From Elioraea sp. (GTDB lineage: Bacteria > Pseudomonadota > Alphaproteobacteria > Acetobacterales > Acetobacteraceae), in NCBI RefSeq assembly GCF_022842375.1, contig NZ_JALHPR010000002.1, positions 186,001 to 250,000 on the forward strand: a stretch of DNA of 64,000 nt. Direction: 5' to 3'. This document shows, one piece after another, positions 9,423-18,086 of this stretch. The first letter of the stretch is position 1. Each line of letters opens with the position of its first letter. Made by a program: the position numbers and the translations under genes. The notes under the pieces were generated by a model that made no database searches, was not told the DNA's origin, and was given only the letters and a program-made list of their open reading frames with translations.

Positions 9423-10163
9423 TCAGCCTCCCGTGCCGGCTGCGCGGCAGGCTTCGTATTCGCGCATCGTTGCCTCGTTGGCGGGGTACAGGCCGGCGAG
9501 CGCCCTGCCCTTCCGCGCCTCGCCCAGCACCCATTCCTCGAAGGCCTCGCGGTCAGCGGCCGTTTTCGCCACCTCGGCGGCGAGATGGGCGGGGATGCAG
9601 ACGACGCCGTTGGCATCGCCCATCACCACGTCGCCGGGGAACACCGCCACGCCGGCGCAGCCGATCGCTGCCTGGAGTTCGACCACCAGCCTGTGCGACG
9701 TCACCGGCGTTCCTGCCGTGCCGCAGCAGAACACCGGCAGCGGAATGGTGGAGATGGCGGCGGCGTCCGACACGCCACCGTCGAGCACCACGCCGGCGAC
9801 GCCCTTGGTGAGGAAATGCGTTGTCATGATGTCGCCCATGAAGGCCGTGCGCGTCTCGCCTTCCATCGCGACGACGAGAACGTCGCCTGCAGCGACGCGC
9901 GCCACCGCCTCGCCCTGCAGGTTCGGCCGCTCGCCCCGCGCCGTTGCCTCCACCAGGTCCTCCCGAACGGGGATGGTGCGCACGGTGAAGGCTGTGCCGA
10001 CGAACTTCGTCGCTGCCGGGTTCAGGGGCTTCGGCGCCTGCATCATCATGCCGCGCAACCCCTTGCGGTAGAGGATCGACACAACCGTCGGCACCGCGAC
10101 GCCGGAGAGCAGGCGACGGATCTCGTCGGTCAAGGCTGGGGTGGCCGGCGTGGCATCGGGCAT
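9423..10163 (-). CDS. RraA-family protein (HMG/CHA aldolase-like)
   Basis: This 246-aa protein has the RraA fold signatures GDVLVVA and GDVVMGDANGVVCIP. RraA relatives in catabolic operons are divalent-metal aldolases or decarboxylases acting on 4-hydroxy-4-methyl-2-oxoglutarate-like acids. In those enzymes the DGGVRD motif supplies a pyruvate-binding Arg and a metal-binding Asp. Here the motif is LDGGVSD (Ser132, Asp133), so the Arg is absent. The enzyme may therefore have another reaction. It is the first gene of the minus-strand operon and is divergent from the SDR gene. Confidence 0.8.
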   Translation of the reverse strand: MPDATPATPALTDEIRRLLSGVAVPTVVSILYRKGLRGMMMQAPKPLNPAATKFVGTAFTVRTIPVREDLVEATARGERPNLQGEAVARVAAGDVLVVAMEGETRTAFMGDIMTTHFLTKGVAGVVLDGGVSDAAAISTIPLPVFCCGTAGTPVTSHRLVVELQAAIGCAGVAVFPGDVVMGDANGVVCIPAHLAAEVAKTAADREAFEEWVLGEARKGRALAGLYPANEATMREYEACRAAGTGG

Positions 10164-10275
10164 CGTGTCTCGCTCCTTGGGTATAGGTCCAGTGTAGCGA
10201 GGGGTTCGCGGTGGGGCCTAGCCCCCTACGCGGTTGCCGCCTACGCTTGGCGTGGGAGGCCTGCGGGGAGTTCTG
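10164..10275. promoter_or_regulatory. Shared divergent promoter region of the two catabolic operons
   Basis: This gap of about 112 bases separates the RraA-like gene (minus) from the first SDR gene (plus) and must hold both promoters. It contains a perfect 5-bp inverted repeat GGGGC-CTA-GCCCC at 10213-10225 that could be an operator core. A good ribosome-binding stretch, cggggag, lies just before the GTG at 10276. I see no convincing -35/-10 pair. Confidence 0.45.
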
Positions 10276-11040
10276 GTGCGACTTTCGGGTAAACGCGCGA
10301 TCGTCACGGGCGCGGCGCATGGCATCGGCCGCGCCGCGGCGCTCCGCTTCGCGCGGGAAGGCTGCCGCGTGCTTGCTGCCGACGTCGACGACGCGGCCGG
10401 GGCAGCACTGGCGGTCGAGGCCGCATCGGCGGGCCTCCCCCTTGCCTTCCGCCATGCCGACGTGACGAATGCCGCGGCCGTCGCAACCCTGGTAGCGGAG
10501 GCCGAGCGGCGGTTCGGCGGACTCGACACGGCCTTCGTCAATGCCGGGATCGAGCAGGTGGCGGCCGACAGCGATGCGCTGGCGGAGGAGCATTGGTCGC
10601 GCGTCCTTGCGGTGAACCTCACCGGAACGTTCCTCACGTGCCAGGCTGCGATTAGCGCGATGCTCCGCGCTGGCGGCGGGGCGATCGTCACGAACGCATC
10701 GGTCGCCGCCTTCGCCAATGTCGGGCAGAATGCCGCCTACGCAGCTTCGAAGGGCGGGGTGATGGCGCTGACGCGCGTGCTCGCCATCGAGTATGCCGCG
10801 CGCAACATCCGGGTGAACGCCGTCTGCGCCGGGGTGATCGACACGGCGATGAACGCCCGCCACCGCGACCGCGCGGCCGACCCGGACGCCTGGATGGAGG
10901 CCGCCCGCGCCATCACCCCCCTCGGCCGCCTCGGCACGGCGGAGGAGGTCGCCTCCCTCGCGCTGTTCCTGGCGAGCGACGAGGCAGCGTTCATCACCGG
11001 CACCGGCATGCTCGTCGATGGCGGGAGGGTGGCGACGTGA
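10276..11040 (+). CDS. Short-chain dehydrogenase/reductase
   Basis: This is a classical SDR of about 254 aa with the NAD(P) motif TGAAHGIG, the structural NAG motif (VNAGIEQV), a serine in NASVAAF and the catalytic YAASK. I chose the GTG at 10276 because a Shine-Dalgarno-like cggggag lies directly upstream. A TTG at 10234 would add 14 residues that are not family-like. It is the first gene of the long plus-strand operon, and its stop overlaps the next GTG. It probably oxidises a hydroxyl group of the imported substrate or an intermediate. Confidence 0.87.
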   Translation: MRLSGKRAIVTGAAHGIGRAAALRFAREGCRVLAADVDDAAGAALAVEAASAGLPLAFRHADVTNAAAVATLVAEAERRFGGLDTAFVNAGIEQVAADSDALAEEHWSRVLAVNLTGTFLTCQAAISAMLRAGGGAIVTNASVAAFANVGQNAAYAASKGGVMALTRVLAIEYAARNIRVNAVCAGVIDTAMNARHRDRAADPDAWMEAARAITPLGRLGTAEEVASLALFLASDEAAFITGTGMLVDGGRVAT

Positions 11041-11771
11041 GCGGGGCGCTTGCCGGCCGCGTCGCCGTCGTCACCGGTGCCGCGCGCGGCATCGGGGCTG
11101 CCGTCGCGCGCGCCTATGCTGCCGAAGGTGCCGCCGTGCATGCGCTCGACATCCTGCCGTCGGAACGTGACGGGGCCCGCATCACCCATCATATCGTCGA
11201 CGTGACGGACGAGACCGCCGTCGCCGCTGCCTTCGCCGCGATCGAGGCGGCGGAGGGGCAGATCGACGTGCTCGTCAACAATGCCGGAATCATCACCCTT
11301 GCCCCGGTCGAGGAGATCGCTGTCGAAGCGTGGGACAGGCTGATCGCCGTCAACCTCCGCGCCGCGTTCCTCTGCATCCGCGCCGTCGCCCCCGGCATGA
11401 AGCGGCGGCGGCGGGGGGCGATCATCAGCATGTCCTCCAACGCCGGGGTGCGCGGGGGGCTGCATGAGAGCGCCTATTGCGCGAGCAAATTCGGGCTCGA
11501 AGGTATGTCGCGCGCCCTCGCCCTCGAATTCGCTCCCTACGGTGTTTCGGTGAACACCATCACGCCAGGGCACCCGGTGCGCACGGCGATGAGCGAGACG
11601 ACCTACAGCGAGGCGATGCGCGCCATCTGGAAGGACCCGGCAGAGCTCGCACCCGCCTTCATTCACCTCGCGCAGCAGGACGCCTCCGGCCTCAATGACC
11701 GGTATGTGCGGGCGTGGGACCTCGTGCAGGCACTTGCGCATGACACGGCCACGACGGAGTACAGGGCATGA
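11037..11771 (+). CDS. Short-chain dehydrogenase/reductase
   Basis: This is a second SDR (244 aa), distinct from the first, with TGAARGIGAAVA, NNAGII, a serine in SMSSNAG and catalytic YCASKFG. The GTG start overlaps the TGA of the preceding gene, so the two are probably co-translated. The C-terminal part lacks the common GxxxVDGG ending and instead ends in an unusual stretch after QQDASGLNDRY. This divergence suggests a specialised substrate. It likely acts in the same pathway as the first SDR. Confidence 0.85.
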   Translation: MSGALAGRVAVVTGAARGIGAAVARAYAAEGAAVHALDILPSERDGARITHHIVDVTDETAVAAAFAAIEAAEGQIDVLVNNAGIITLAPVEEIAVEAWDRLIAVNLRAAFLCIRAVAPGMKRRRRGAIISMSSNAGVRGGLHESAYCASKFGLEGMSRALALEFAPYGVSVNTITPGHPVRTAMSETTYSEAMRAIWKDPAELAPAFIHLAQQDASGLNDRYVRAWDLVQALAHDTATTEYRA

Positions 11772-12247
11772 CGGATGCGATCACCGCCATCATCGGCATC
11801 AAGCACATGGCCTTCGCGGTGCGCGACGCCGATGCCGGCCTCGCGCGCTACGCCAGGCTCGCGGGGGGCCCGGCGCGCCCGCGGGTGGTCGACTGGCCAG
11901 GCTCGCGCACCCGCGTCGCGTTGTTCGAGCTCGGCGGGATCGAGCACCAGCTCTGCCAGTCGATGGACGAGGATGGCCGCTTCTCCACCTGGATCAGGGA
12001 GCGTGGCGGCGAGGGGCTGCACCACATCTGCTACGCGGTCAGCGACATCGACCGCGCGCTGGCCGATGCCCAGGCGAAGGGCGCGCGGCTCAGGATGTGC
12101 AAGGCCTGCAACGTGGCGGGCAGCCACCCTCATCCCGAGGGCTACGTTGCCTTCCTCGATGATGAAACGGCAGGCATCGAGCTCGAATTCATGCAGGTCT
12201 ACACACCGGAGGAGGAGGAACGATACCGCGCGGTGAAGGGGATCTGA
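11768..12247 (+). CDS. VOC-superfamily protein (methylmalonyl-CoA epimerase-like)
   Basis: This 159-aa vicinal-oxygen-chelate protein has two beta-alpha-beta-beta-beta modules. Putative metal ligands are the His in IKHMAFAVRD, the His in GIEHQL, the His in GLHHICYAV and the Glu in GIELEFMQV, which matches the epimerase/glyoxalase pattern. The ATG overlaps the previous stop. Relatives include methylmalonyl-CoA epimerase, lactoylglutathione lyase and various isomerases. In this operon it could isomerise or cleave a pathway intermediate, but the sequence does not fix the reaction. Confidence 0.8.
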   Translation: MTDAITAIIGIKHMAFAVRDADAGLARYARLAGGPARPRVVDWPGSRTRVALFELGGIEHQLCQSMDEDGRFSTWIRERGGEGLHHICYAVSDIDRALADAQAKGARLRMCKACNVAGSHPHPEGYVAFLDDETAGIELEFMQVYTPEEEERYRAVKGI

Positions 12248-12287
12248 TGGCGGCTTCGGAATGGATGGACCAGGGAAGGCGGGTGCA

Positions 12288-13283
12288 GTGAAGGCGTTGG
12301 CGATCGCGGGGCTTGGGCGGTGGGGCAAGGTGTTGGTCGATTCGGTGCGGGGAAAGAGCGACAAGCTCGGCTTCGTCGCAGCCGTTGTGCGTGACCCCGC
12401 ACGGTCGGCAGCCGACGCCGCCGCACGCGGGCTTGCGGTGCACACCGACCTCGGGGCGGTGCTGGCCGACCCTGCGATCGACGGCATCGTGCTCGCCACG
12501 CCGCACTCGCAGCACACCGGGCAGATCATCGCCTGCGCCCGGGCAGGCAAGCCCGTGTTCGTCGAGAAGCCGGTGACCCTTACCCGTGCCAGCGCGGAGG
12601 AGGCGCTGGCAGCGGCGGATGAAGCCGGGATCATCGTCGCCGCGGGATTCAACCGCCGCTTCCTCTCTCCCATCGTCGCGCTGAAGGCGATGATCGAGGC
12701 AGGCACCCTTGGCACGATCCTGCATGTGGAGACGCATTTTTCCGGTAACGTCGCCGGCCGCTATCGCCCGGGCATGTGGCGGGTCGCGCCGGGCGAGAGC
12801 CCCGCAGGCGGGCTCGCCGGCTCCGGCATCCACCAGATCGACACGATCATCCACCTCGCCGGCCCCATCGCCGAGGTGCACGCCCTCTCGACCCGCCGCG
12901 TGCATGACTTCCTGATGGACGACACGACGATAGTGACGTTCCGGCTGGCCTCTGGCGCAGTCGCCTCGCTGCTGACGATCACCGCGACCGCCTCCACCTA
13001 TCGCGTCGTCGTGTTCGGCACGCGCGGCAAGGCGGAGCTGAACGGCGGCGCCGAGCAGCGCGGCAGCGAGACGCTCGATGTCACCTTCACCTCCGGCGAC
13101 ACGGAACGGCGCCACTACGCGCCGTTCGACATCGAGCGGGCGGAGCTTGAGGCCTTCGCGGATGCGATCGCCGGAACGGCGCCCTATCCGGTCACGCGGG
13201 CAGAGCTGATCAACGGCGTGGCCGCGTTCGAGGCGGTGTCGCTCTCCGTCGCCGCCGGGCGGCCCATCGCGATCGCGCCATGA
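12288..13283 (+). CDS. Gfo/Idh/MocA-family oxidoreductase
   Basis: This is an NAD(P)-dependent dehydrogenase of about 331 aa. It has the N-terminal Rossmann motif GLGRWGK, the family hallmark EKPVTL (about residues 90-95) and a GSGIHQID segment in the C-terminal substrate domain. I chose the GTG at 12288, because the motif follows directly and a purine-rich gggaaggcggg lies upstream. An ATG at 12261 is possible. Family members act on sugars, inositols, dihydrodiols and related polyols. The stop overlaps the start of the aminotransferase gene. Confidence 0.85.
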   Translation: MKALAIAGLGRWGKVLVDSVRGKSDKLGFVAAVVRDPARSAADAAARGLAVHTDLGAVLADPAIDGIVLATPHSQHTGQIIACARAGKPVFVEKPVTLTRASAEEALAAADEAGIIVAAGFNRRFLSPIVALKAMIEAGTLGTILHVETHFSGNVAGRYRPGMWRVAPGESPAGGLAGSGIHQIDTIIHLAGPIAEVHALSTRRVHDFLMDDTTIVTFRLASGAVASLLTITATASTYRVVVFGTRGKAELNGGAEQRGSETLDVTFTSGDTERRHYAPFDIERAELEAFADAIAGTAPYPVTRAELINGVAAFEAVSLSVAAGRPIAIAP

Positions 13284-14488
13284 CGGAGGGCGTCGTCCCG
13301 ACGCCGGAGGAGGCGAAATCCCTCTGGGGCCTCGAGCCAGGCGCGCGGCACCTGAACCACGGCGCCTTCGGTGGCTGCCCGACGGAGCTCCTGGCGCACC
13401 AGGCAACGATCCGCGCGCGGATGGAACGCCAGCCGGCGCGCTTCTTCCTCAACGACCTGCCAAGCCTGCTGCGCGAGGCCGCAGCAGCGCTTGCGGCATT
13501 CGTCGGCACCGCACCGGAATGGCTCGGCTTCGTCGACAATGCCTCGACCGCCGTCAACGCCGTGGTCGCTTCTGCGCCGCTTGTGCCAGGTGATGAAATC
13601 GTCACGACAGACCACGTCTACAACGCCGTGCGGCAGACTCTGCGCCACCACGCCGCGCGGGCCGGGGCGAGTGTGATCGAGGCGCCCATCGGCATGCCCG
13701 TCACCACCAGCGAGGGTGCTGCTGCGGCGGTGACCGGCGCTCTCGGGCCACGCACGAAGCTCGTCGTGATCGACCATGTCGGCTCGCCATCGGCGGTCAT
13801 CCTGCCGATTGCGCCGATCATCGCGGCGGCTCGCGGGCGAGGCATTCCCGTCCTCGTCGATGGTGCGCACGCGCCTGGGCTGCTGCCGCTCTCGATCGAT
13901 GCGCTCGGGGCGACCTGGTACGCGGGCAACTGCCATAAATGGCTGTGCAGTCCGAAAGGCGCCGGATTTCTCGCGGTGGCCCAGGATGCGCCGTGGGAGG
14001 TGCACCCGACGGTCATCTCCCACGCCTATGGCCAGGGCTTCACGGCCGAGTTCGACAAGACCGGCACGCGCGACCCCTCAGCATGGCTCACCGTTGCCGA
14101 GGCGATCCGCTTCCACCAGCGCATCGGCGGGGCTGCGCTACGTATGCGCAACGATACGCTGGCACAGGCATCGGCAACTGCGCTCGCGGCAGACATCGCC
14201 ACGCCGCTTGGCGCGCCCGCCGACATGTTCGCAGCGATGGCCACCATCCGCCTCAGCGGCAGCGCACTGCCCGGCATCGACAGGCTCGCGCCCGACTGGC
14301 CGACCGCGGGGCTGCTGCGCAACGCGCTGTGGGAGTGTGCCCGCATCGAGGCGCCGGTGATGGCGCTCGGCGGGGCGCTCTGGCTCCGGCTCTCCGTGCA
14401 GGCCTATGTCGCACCGGCTGACCTCGATGGCCTCGCGGCACCGCTGGCCGAGGCGGTGGCGATCGTCGCGGGGCGCGCCGCCGCATGA
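13280..14488 (+). CDS. Class V aminotransferase (isopenicillin-N epimerase/cysteine desulfurase-like fold)
   Basis: This 402-aa PLP enzyme has LNHGAFGGCP near the N-terminus, DNASTAVNAV, the PLP-stabilising VDGAHAPG and the PLP lysine in GNCHKWLCSPKG. These are the features of the CefD-like branch of class V. It may be a transaminase, epimerase or lyase. It overlaps both the preceding dehydrogenase gene and the following permease gene by 4 bases, so it is firmly part of the operon. Confidence 0.87.
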   Translation: MTEGVVPTPEEAKSLWGLEPGARHLNHGAFGGCPTELLAHQATIRARMERQPARFFLNDLPSLLREAAAALAAFVGTAPEWLGFVDNASTAVNAVVASAPLVPGDEIVTTDHVYNAVRQTLRHHAARAGASVIEAPIGMPVTTSEGAAAAVTGALGPRTKLVVIDHVGSPSAVILPIAPIIAAARGRGIPVLVDGAHAPGLLPLSIDALGATWYAGNCHKWLCSPKGAGFLAVAQDAPWEVHPTVISHAYGQGFTAEFDKTGTRDPSAWLTVAEAIRFHQRIGGAALRMRNDTLAQASATALAADIATPLGAPADMFAAMATIRLSGSALPGIDRLAPDWPTAGLLRNALWECARIEAPVMALGGALWLRLSVQAYVAPADLDGLAAPLAEAVAIVAGRAAA

Positions 14489-15474
14489 TTGCCTACGTCC
14501 TCTCGCGCCTTTGGCAGGCAGCCCTCGTGATGCTCGTCGTCATCGGGCTTGCCTTCGTGCTCTTCACCTACCTGGGTGACCCCGTCGTCGGCATCCTGGG
14601 TGCTGACTCGAGCGAGGCCGCGCGGGCCGCGATCCGCAGCGAGCTCGGGCTCGACAGGCCCATGCCGGTGCAGTTCCTCGACTATCTCGGCCGCGTGCTT
14701 TCCGGCGATTTCGGGGTCAGCTACCGCCTCGGCCGACCTGTCGACGTGATCCTGGCGGAGCGTGTGCCGGCGACGGTGGAGCTTGCGCTGGCCGGCATGG
14801 CGCTCGCGCTGCTGCTCGGCATTCCGCTCGGCATCCTCACGGCCCTTCGTCGCCGCAGCGCCGGTGCGCAGGCGCTGCTTGGCGTCTCGCTGCTTGGCAT
14901 CTCGGTGCCGTCATTCTTCATGGGCGTCCTGCTGATCTGGTTGTTCAGCGTCACGTTCGACCTGCTGCCGAGCTTCGGGCGTGGCGAGACCGTCGACCTC
15001 TGGGGTTGGAGCACCGGGCTGCTGACGCTGAGCGGCTGGCGTTCGCTGATCCTGCCCGCCATCACGATCGCTGTGTTCCAGATCGCGATGATGATGCGCC
15101 TCGTGCGCGCCGAGATGCTCGAGGTGCTGCGGAAGGACTTCATCCGCTTCGCCCGCGCGCGGGGATTGAGCGACCGCGCGGTGCATCTCCGCCACGCGCT
15201 CCGCAACACGCTCGTGCCGGTGGTGACGATCGCGGGCCTCCAGCTCGGCTCGGTCATCGGCTTCGCGGTGATCACCGAGAGCGTGTTCCAGTGGCCGGGC
15301 CTTGGCCTCCTGTTCCTGCAATCGGTGGCGGCCGCCGACGTGCCGGTGATGTCGGCCTACCTTGTGCTGATCGCTGCCGTGTTCGTCACGATCAACCTCG
15401 TGGTCGACCTCCTCTATCTCTGGATCGACCCCAGGCTGCGCGCCGATGGCGGGCTGGAGGCAGCACGCCGATGA
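14485..15474 (+). CDS. Peptide/opine-type ABC transporter permease (DppB family)
   Basis: This 329-aa inner-membrane permease has an N-terminal span, a long periplasmic segment with LGLDRPMPVQFLDYL, about five further spans and the ATPase-coupling loop DFIRFARARGLSDRAVHLRH. These are hallmarks of the DppB/OppB family. It pairs with the DppC-type permease and the binding protein downstream. No ATPase gene is found in this operon, so the ATP-binding subunits must be encoded elsewhere or shared. Confidence 0.92.
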   Translation: MIAYVLSRLWQAALVMLVVIGLAFVLFTYLGDPVVGILGADSSEAARAAIRSELGLDRPMPVQFLDYLGRVLSGDFGVSYRLGRPVDVILAERVPATVELALAGMALALLLGIPLGILTALRRRSAGAQALLGVSLLGISVPSFFMGVLLIWLFSVTFDLLPSFGRGETVDLWGWSTGLLTLSGWRSLILPAITIAVFQIAMMMRLVRAEMLEVLRKDFIRFARARGLSDRAVHLRHALRNTLVPVVTIAGLQLGSVIGFAVITESVFQWPGLGLLFLQSVAAADVPVMSAYLVLIAAVFVTINLVVDLLYLWIDPRLRADGGLEAARR

Positions 15475-16385
15475 CGGATGTCCTGACCCGGGCATGGCAG
15501 TCCGACATCGCCTTCGAGTTCCGCCGCTCGCCCGCCGCGATCGGTGCCGCCGCGGTGCTGCTGCTGTTCCTCGCCGCCGCCGTGGTGCCAGATGCGCTCG
15601 CCCCGGTGCCGGTGTTCGACCTGACGCGCATCGCGCTGCGCGATGCCTTCCTGCCGCCGGCGTGGATGGAGGGGGGGTCGCCTGCCTTCCTGCTCGGCAC
15701 CGATGCGCAGGGGCGTGACCTGCTGTCGGCCATCATCTATGGCGCACGGGTGTCGATGCTTGTCGGCGCCGCATCCGTCCTGCTCTCGGTGCTGATCGGC
15801 GTGCCGCTTGGGCTGATCGCGGGCTATCGCGGTGGCTGGGCGGACGCCCTGATCATGCGCGCGGCCGACATCCAGCTCACCTTCCCCGCCATCCTGGTTG
15901 CGGTGATCTTCGATGGCATCGCGCGCGCGGCCCTGGGTGGCGTGGCGCATGAGCGGCTAGCGGTGCCGCTGCTCATCCTGGCCATCGGCATCACCGGCTG
16001 GGTGCAGTATGCCCGCACGGTGCGGGGGGCGACGATGGTCGAGCGCGGGCGTGACTATGTGGCGGCAGCGGCGCTCATCGGCCGCAGGCAGGGGGCGATC
16101 ATGCTGCGCCACATCCTGCCCAACGTGCTGACACCCGTGCTCGTGCTGGCCACGATCAACCTCGCAGTGGCGATCATCCTGGAGGCGACGCTTTCCTTCG
16201 TCGGCCTCGGCATCCCGCCGACGCAACCCTCCCTTGGCACATTGATCAGAGTGGGCAACGATTACCTTCTGTCGGGGGAGTGGTGGATCGTCATCTTCCC
16301 CGGCATCGCACTCCTGCTCCTCGTCCTCGCGGTGAACCTGCTGGGTGACTGGTTGCGGGATGCGCTCAACCCCGCCCTGCAATGA
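15471..16385 (+). CDS. Peptide/opine-type ABC transporter permease (DppC family)
   Basis: This 304-aa permease has an N-terminal anchor, the sequence FLLGTDAQGRDLLSAIIYGA typical of DppC proteins, several spans and the coupling loop RGRDYVAAAALIGRRQGAIM. The ATG at 15471 overlaps the TGA of the DppB-type gene. The much longer open frame upstream is in another gene's shadow. It forms the membrane channel with the previous product. Confidence 0.92.
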   Translation: MTDVLTRAWQSDIAFEFRRSPAAIGAAAVLLLFLAAAVVPDALAPVPVFDLTRIALRDAFLPPAWMEGGSPAFLLGTDAQGRDLLSAIIYGARVSMLVGAASVLLSVLIGVPLGLIAGYRGGWADALIMRAADIQLTFPAILVAVIFDGIARAALGGVAHERLAVPLLILAIGITGWVQYARTVRGATMVERGRDYVAAAALIGRRQGAIMLRHILPNVLTPVLVLATINLAVAIILEATLSFVGLGIPPTQPSLGTLIRVGNDYLLSGEWWIVIFPGIALLLLVLAVNLLGDWLRDALNPALQ

Positions 16386-16441
16386 TGGCGGGGGACGACA
16401 GGGAACGCGATGGACGGCATGGCGAAACGGGAACGAGGGGC

Positions 16442-18031
16442 ATGACGATGCGTGGAACAGGACTGACGGGGGCGCGCCTCGGTGCCGCCCTTCTTGCGGC
16501 AACGATCACGGCCGGCGCCGCGGAGGCGGCAACGCTGCGCGTCGGCGTCCAGGCCGATGCGGGGACAATGGACCCCCAGGCACAGAACATACAGACGACG
16601 CTGACGCTGCATGCGATGGTTTTCGACGCGCTGGTCACACGCGACAGGCAGCTGAAGCTCGCCCCCGGCCTCGCGACACGGTGGGAGTTGGTGAACCCGA
16701 CCACCTGGCGCTTCCATCTCCGCCCCGGCGTCCGCTTCCACGGCGGCGAGGCCTTCGGCGCCGATGACGTGAAGTTCAGCATCGAGCGTGCCAAGGCCGC
16801 GAGTTCGCAGTTCCAGATCTTCGTTGCAAAAATCAAGGAGGTCGTCGTCGTCGATGACCTCACCGTTGATCTCGTGACGGATGGGCCCGACCCGCTGGTG
16901 CCCGACAAGCTCACGTACATCTTCGTGATGGATCGTGGCTGGGCAGAGCAGCACAGCGTGCGCGAGCCGCAGAACCTGCGCACGCGGCAGGAGACGCACA
17001 CCGCGCTGAACGCCAACGGCACGGGCCCCTTCATCCTGCGCACGCGCGAGCCTGACAGCCGCACGGTGCTCGAGCGCAACGGCAGCTATTGGACACCGAT
17101 CGAGGGCAACGTCACCCGTGTCGAATGGCGACCGATCGCCAATGACCCGACGCGCATCTCCGCCCTTCTCTCGCGCGAGCTCGACCTCGTGATCGATGTG
17201 CCGACGCAGGATGTCGCGCGGCTGCAGCGTGACCAGAACCTCCGCGTCGAGCGGGCCGATGAGTTCCGCACCATCTTCTTCGGCTTCGACCTGAAGAACG
17301 AGCAGCTGAAGTATGGCCAGCCGGGCGGCGGCAATCCATTCCGGGACAGGCGGGTGCGCGAGGCGGTGTCTCGTGCGATCGACATCGCCTCGATCCAGCG
17401 AGCGACGATGCGCGGCCTCGCCACGCCGACGGGCCAACTGCTCGCACCCGGCAATGTCGGGTATGACCCTGCCCTCGATGCGCGCCTCCCCTACGACCAG
17501 GCGGCAGCGCGGCGGCTGTTGCAGGAGGCGGGCGTGCCGCAAGGATTCGCGTTCACGCTCGACTGCCCGAACGACCGCTACGTGAACGACGAGCAGGTGT
17601 GCCAGGCTGTCACCGCCATGCTGAACCAGGTGGGGTTCAACGTGTCGCTGAACCTGATGCCGCGCGCACGCTATTTCCCAAAGCTGTGGGAGCGTGACAC
17701 CTCGATGTTCATGATGGGCTTCAACTCGCCCTATTTCGACGGCATGTACGCGCTCGAAACGCTGCACATGACCCGGGCCGACCCGGAGGGCATCTTCAAC
17801 TACTCGCTCTACAGCAACCCCGAGATCGACGCGATGATCCGTGCGGCCCGCGACGAGACCGACCTTGCCAGGCGCGAGACGCTGATGAAGGCCGCGTGGA
17901 AGCGCGTGACGGAGGAGCGGATCTACATTCCGCTCTATCACCAGGTTCTCGTCTGGGCGATGCGCACCAACGTCGTCGCACCGCTGCGGCCGGACAACTG
18001 GCTCGAGATCCGCTGGGTGAAGGTGAACTGA
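16442..18031 (+). CDS. ABC transporter periplasmic substrate-binding protein, family 5 (DppA-like)
   Basis: This is a 529-aa binding protein starting at the ATG at 16442, or at 16448 six bases later. A short basic region and the hydrophobic stretch LGAALLAATITAGAAEA form a Sec signal peptide. The mature part shows the SBP_bac_5 landmarks LHAMVFDALV, GVRFHGGEAFGADDVKFS and VREAVSRAIDIASI. It delivers a peptide, opine or glycoside to the two permeases encoded upstream. Confidence 0.92.
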   Translation: MTMRGTGLTGARLGAALLAATITAGAAEAATLRVGVQADAGTMDPQAQNIQTTLTLHAMVFDALVTRDRQLKLAPGLATRWELVNPTTWRFHLRPGVRFHGGEAFGADDVKFSIERAKAASSQFQIFVAKIKEVVVVDDLTVDLVTDGPDPLVPDKLTYIFVMDRGWAEQHSVREPQNLRTRQETHTALNANGTGPFILRTREPDSRTVLERNGSYWTPIEGNVTRVEWRPIANDPTRISALLSRELDLVIDVPTQDVARLQRDQNLRVERADEFRTIFFGFDLKNEQLKYGQPGGGNPFRDRRVREAVSRAIDIASIQRATMRGLATPTGQLLAPGNVGYDPALDARLPYDQAAARRLLQEAGVPQGFAFTLDCPNDRYVNDEQVCQAVTAMLNQVGFNVSLNLMPRARYFPKLWERDTSMFMMGFNSPYFDGMYALETLHMTRADPEGIFNYSLYSNPEIDAMIRAARDETDLARRETLMKAAWKRVTEERIYIPLYHQVLVWAMRTNVVAPLRPDNWLEIRWVKVN

Positions 18032-18037
18032 TCTGCT

Positions 18038-18063
18038 GCGCGGGCGGACAGACCCGCCCGCGC
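18038..18063 (+). repeat. Stable GC hairpin between binding-protein and hyuA genes
   Basis: A perfect 10-bp inverted repeat (18038-18047 with 18054-18063) encloses a 6-nt loop. It lies in the only sizeable gap of the operon's second half. It may protect the 3' end of the binding-protein message or lower expression of hyuA and the genes after it. It has no T-run. Confidence 0.5.
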
Positions 18064-18086
18064 ACCTCCTCGTACAGGACCATGCA

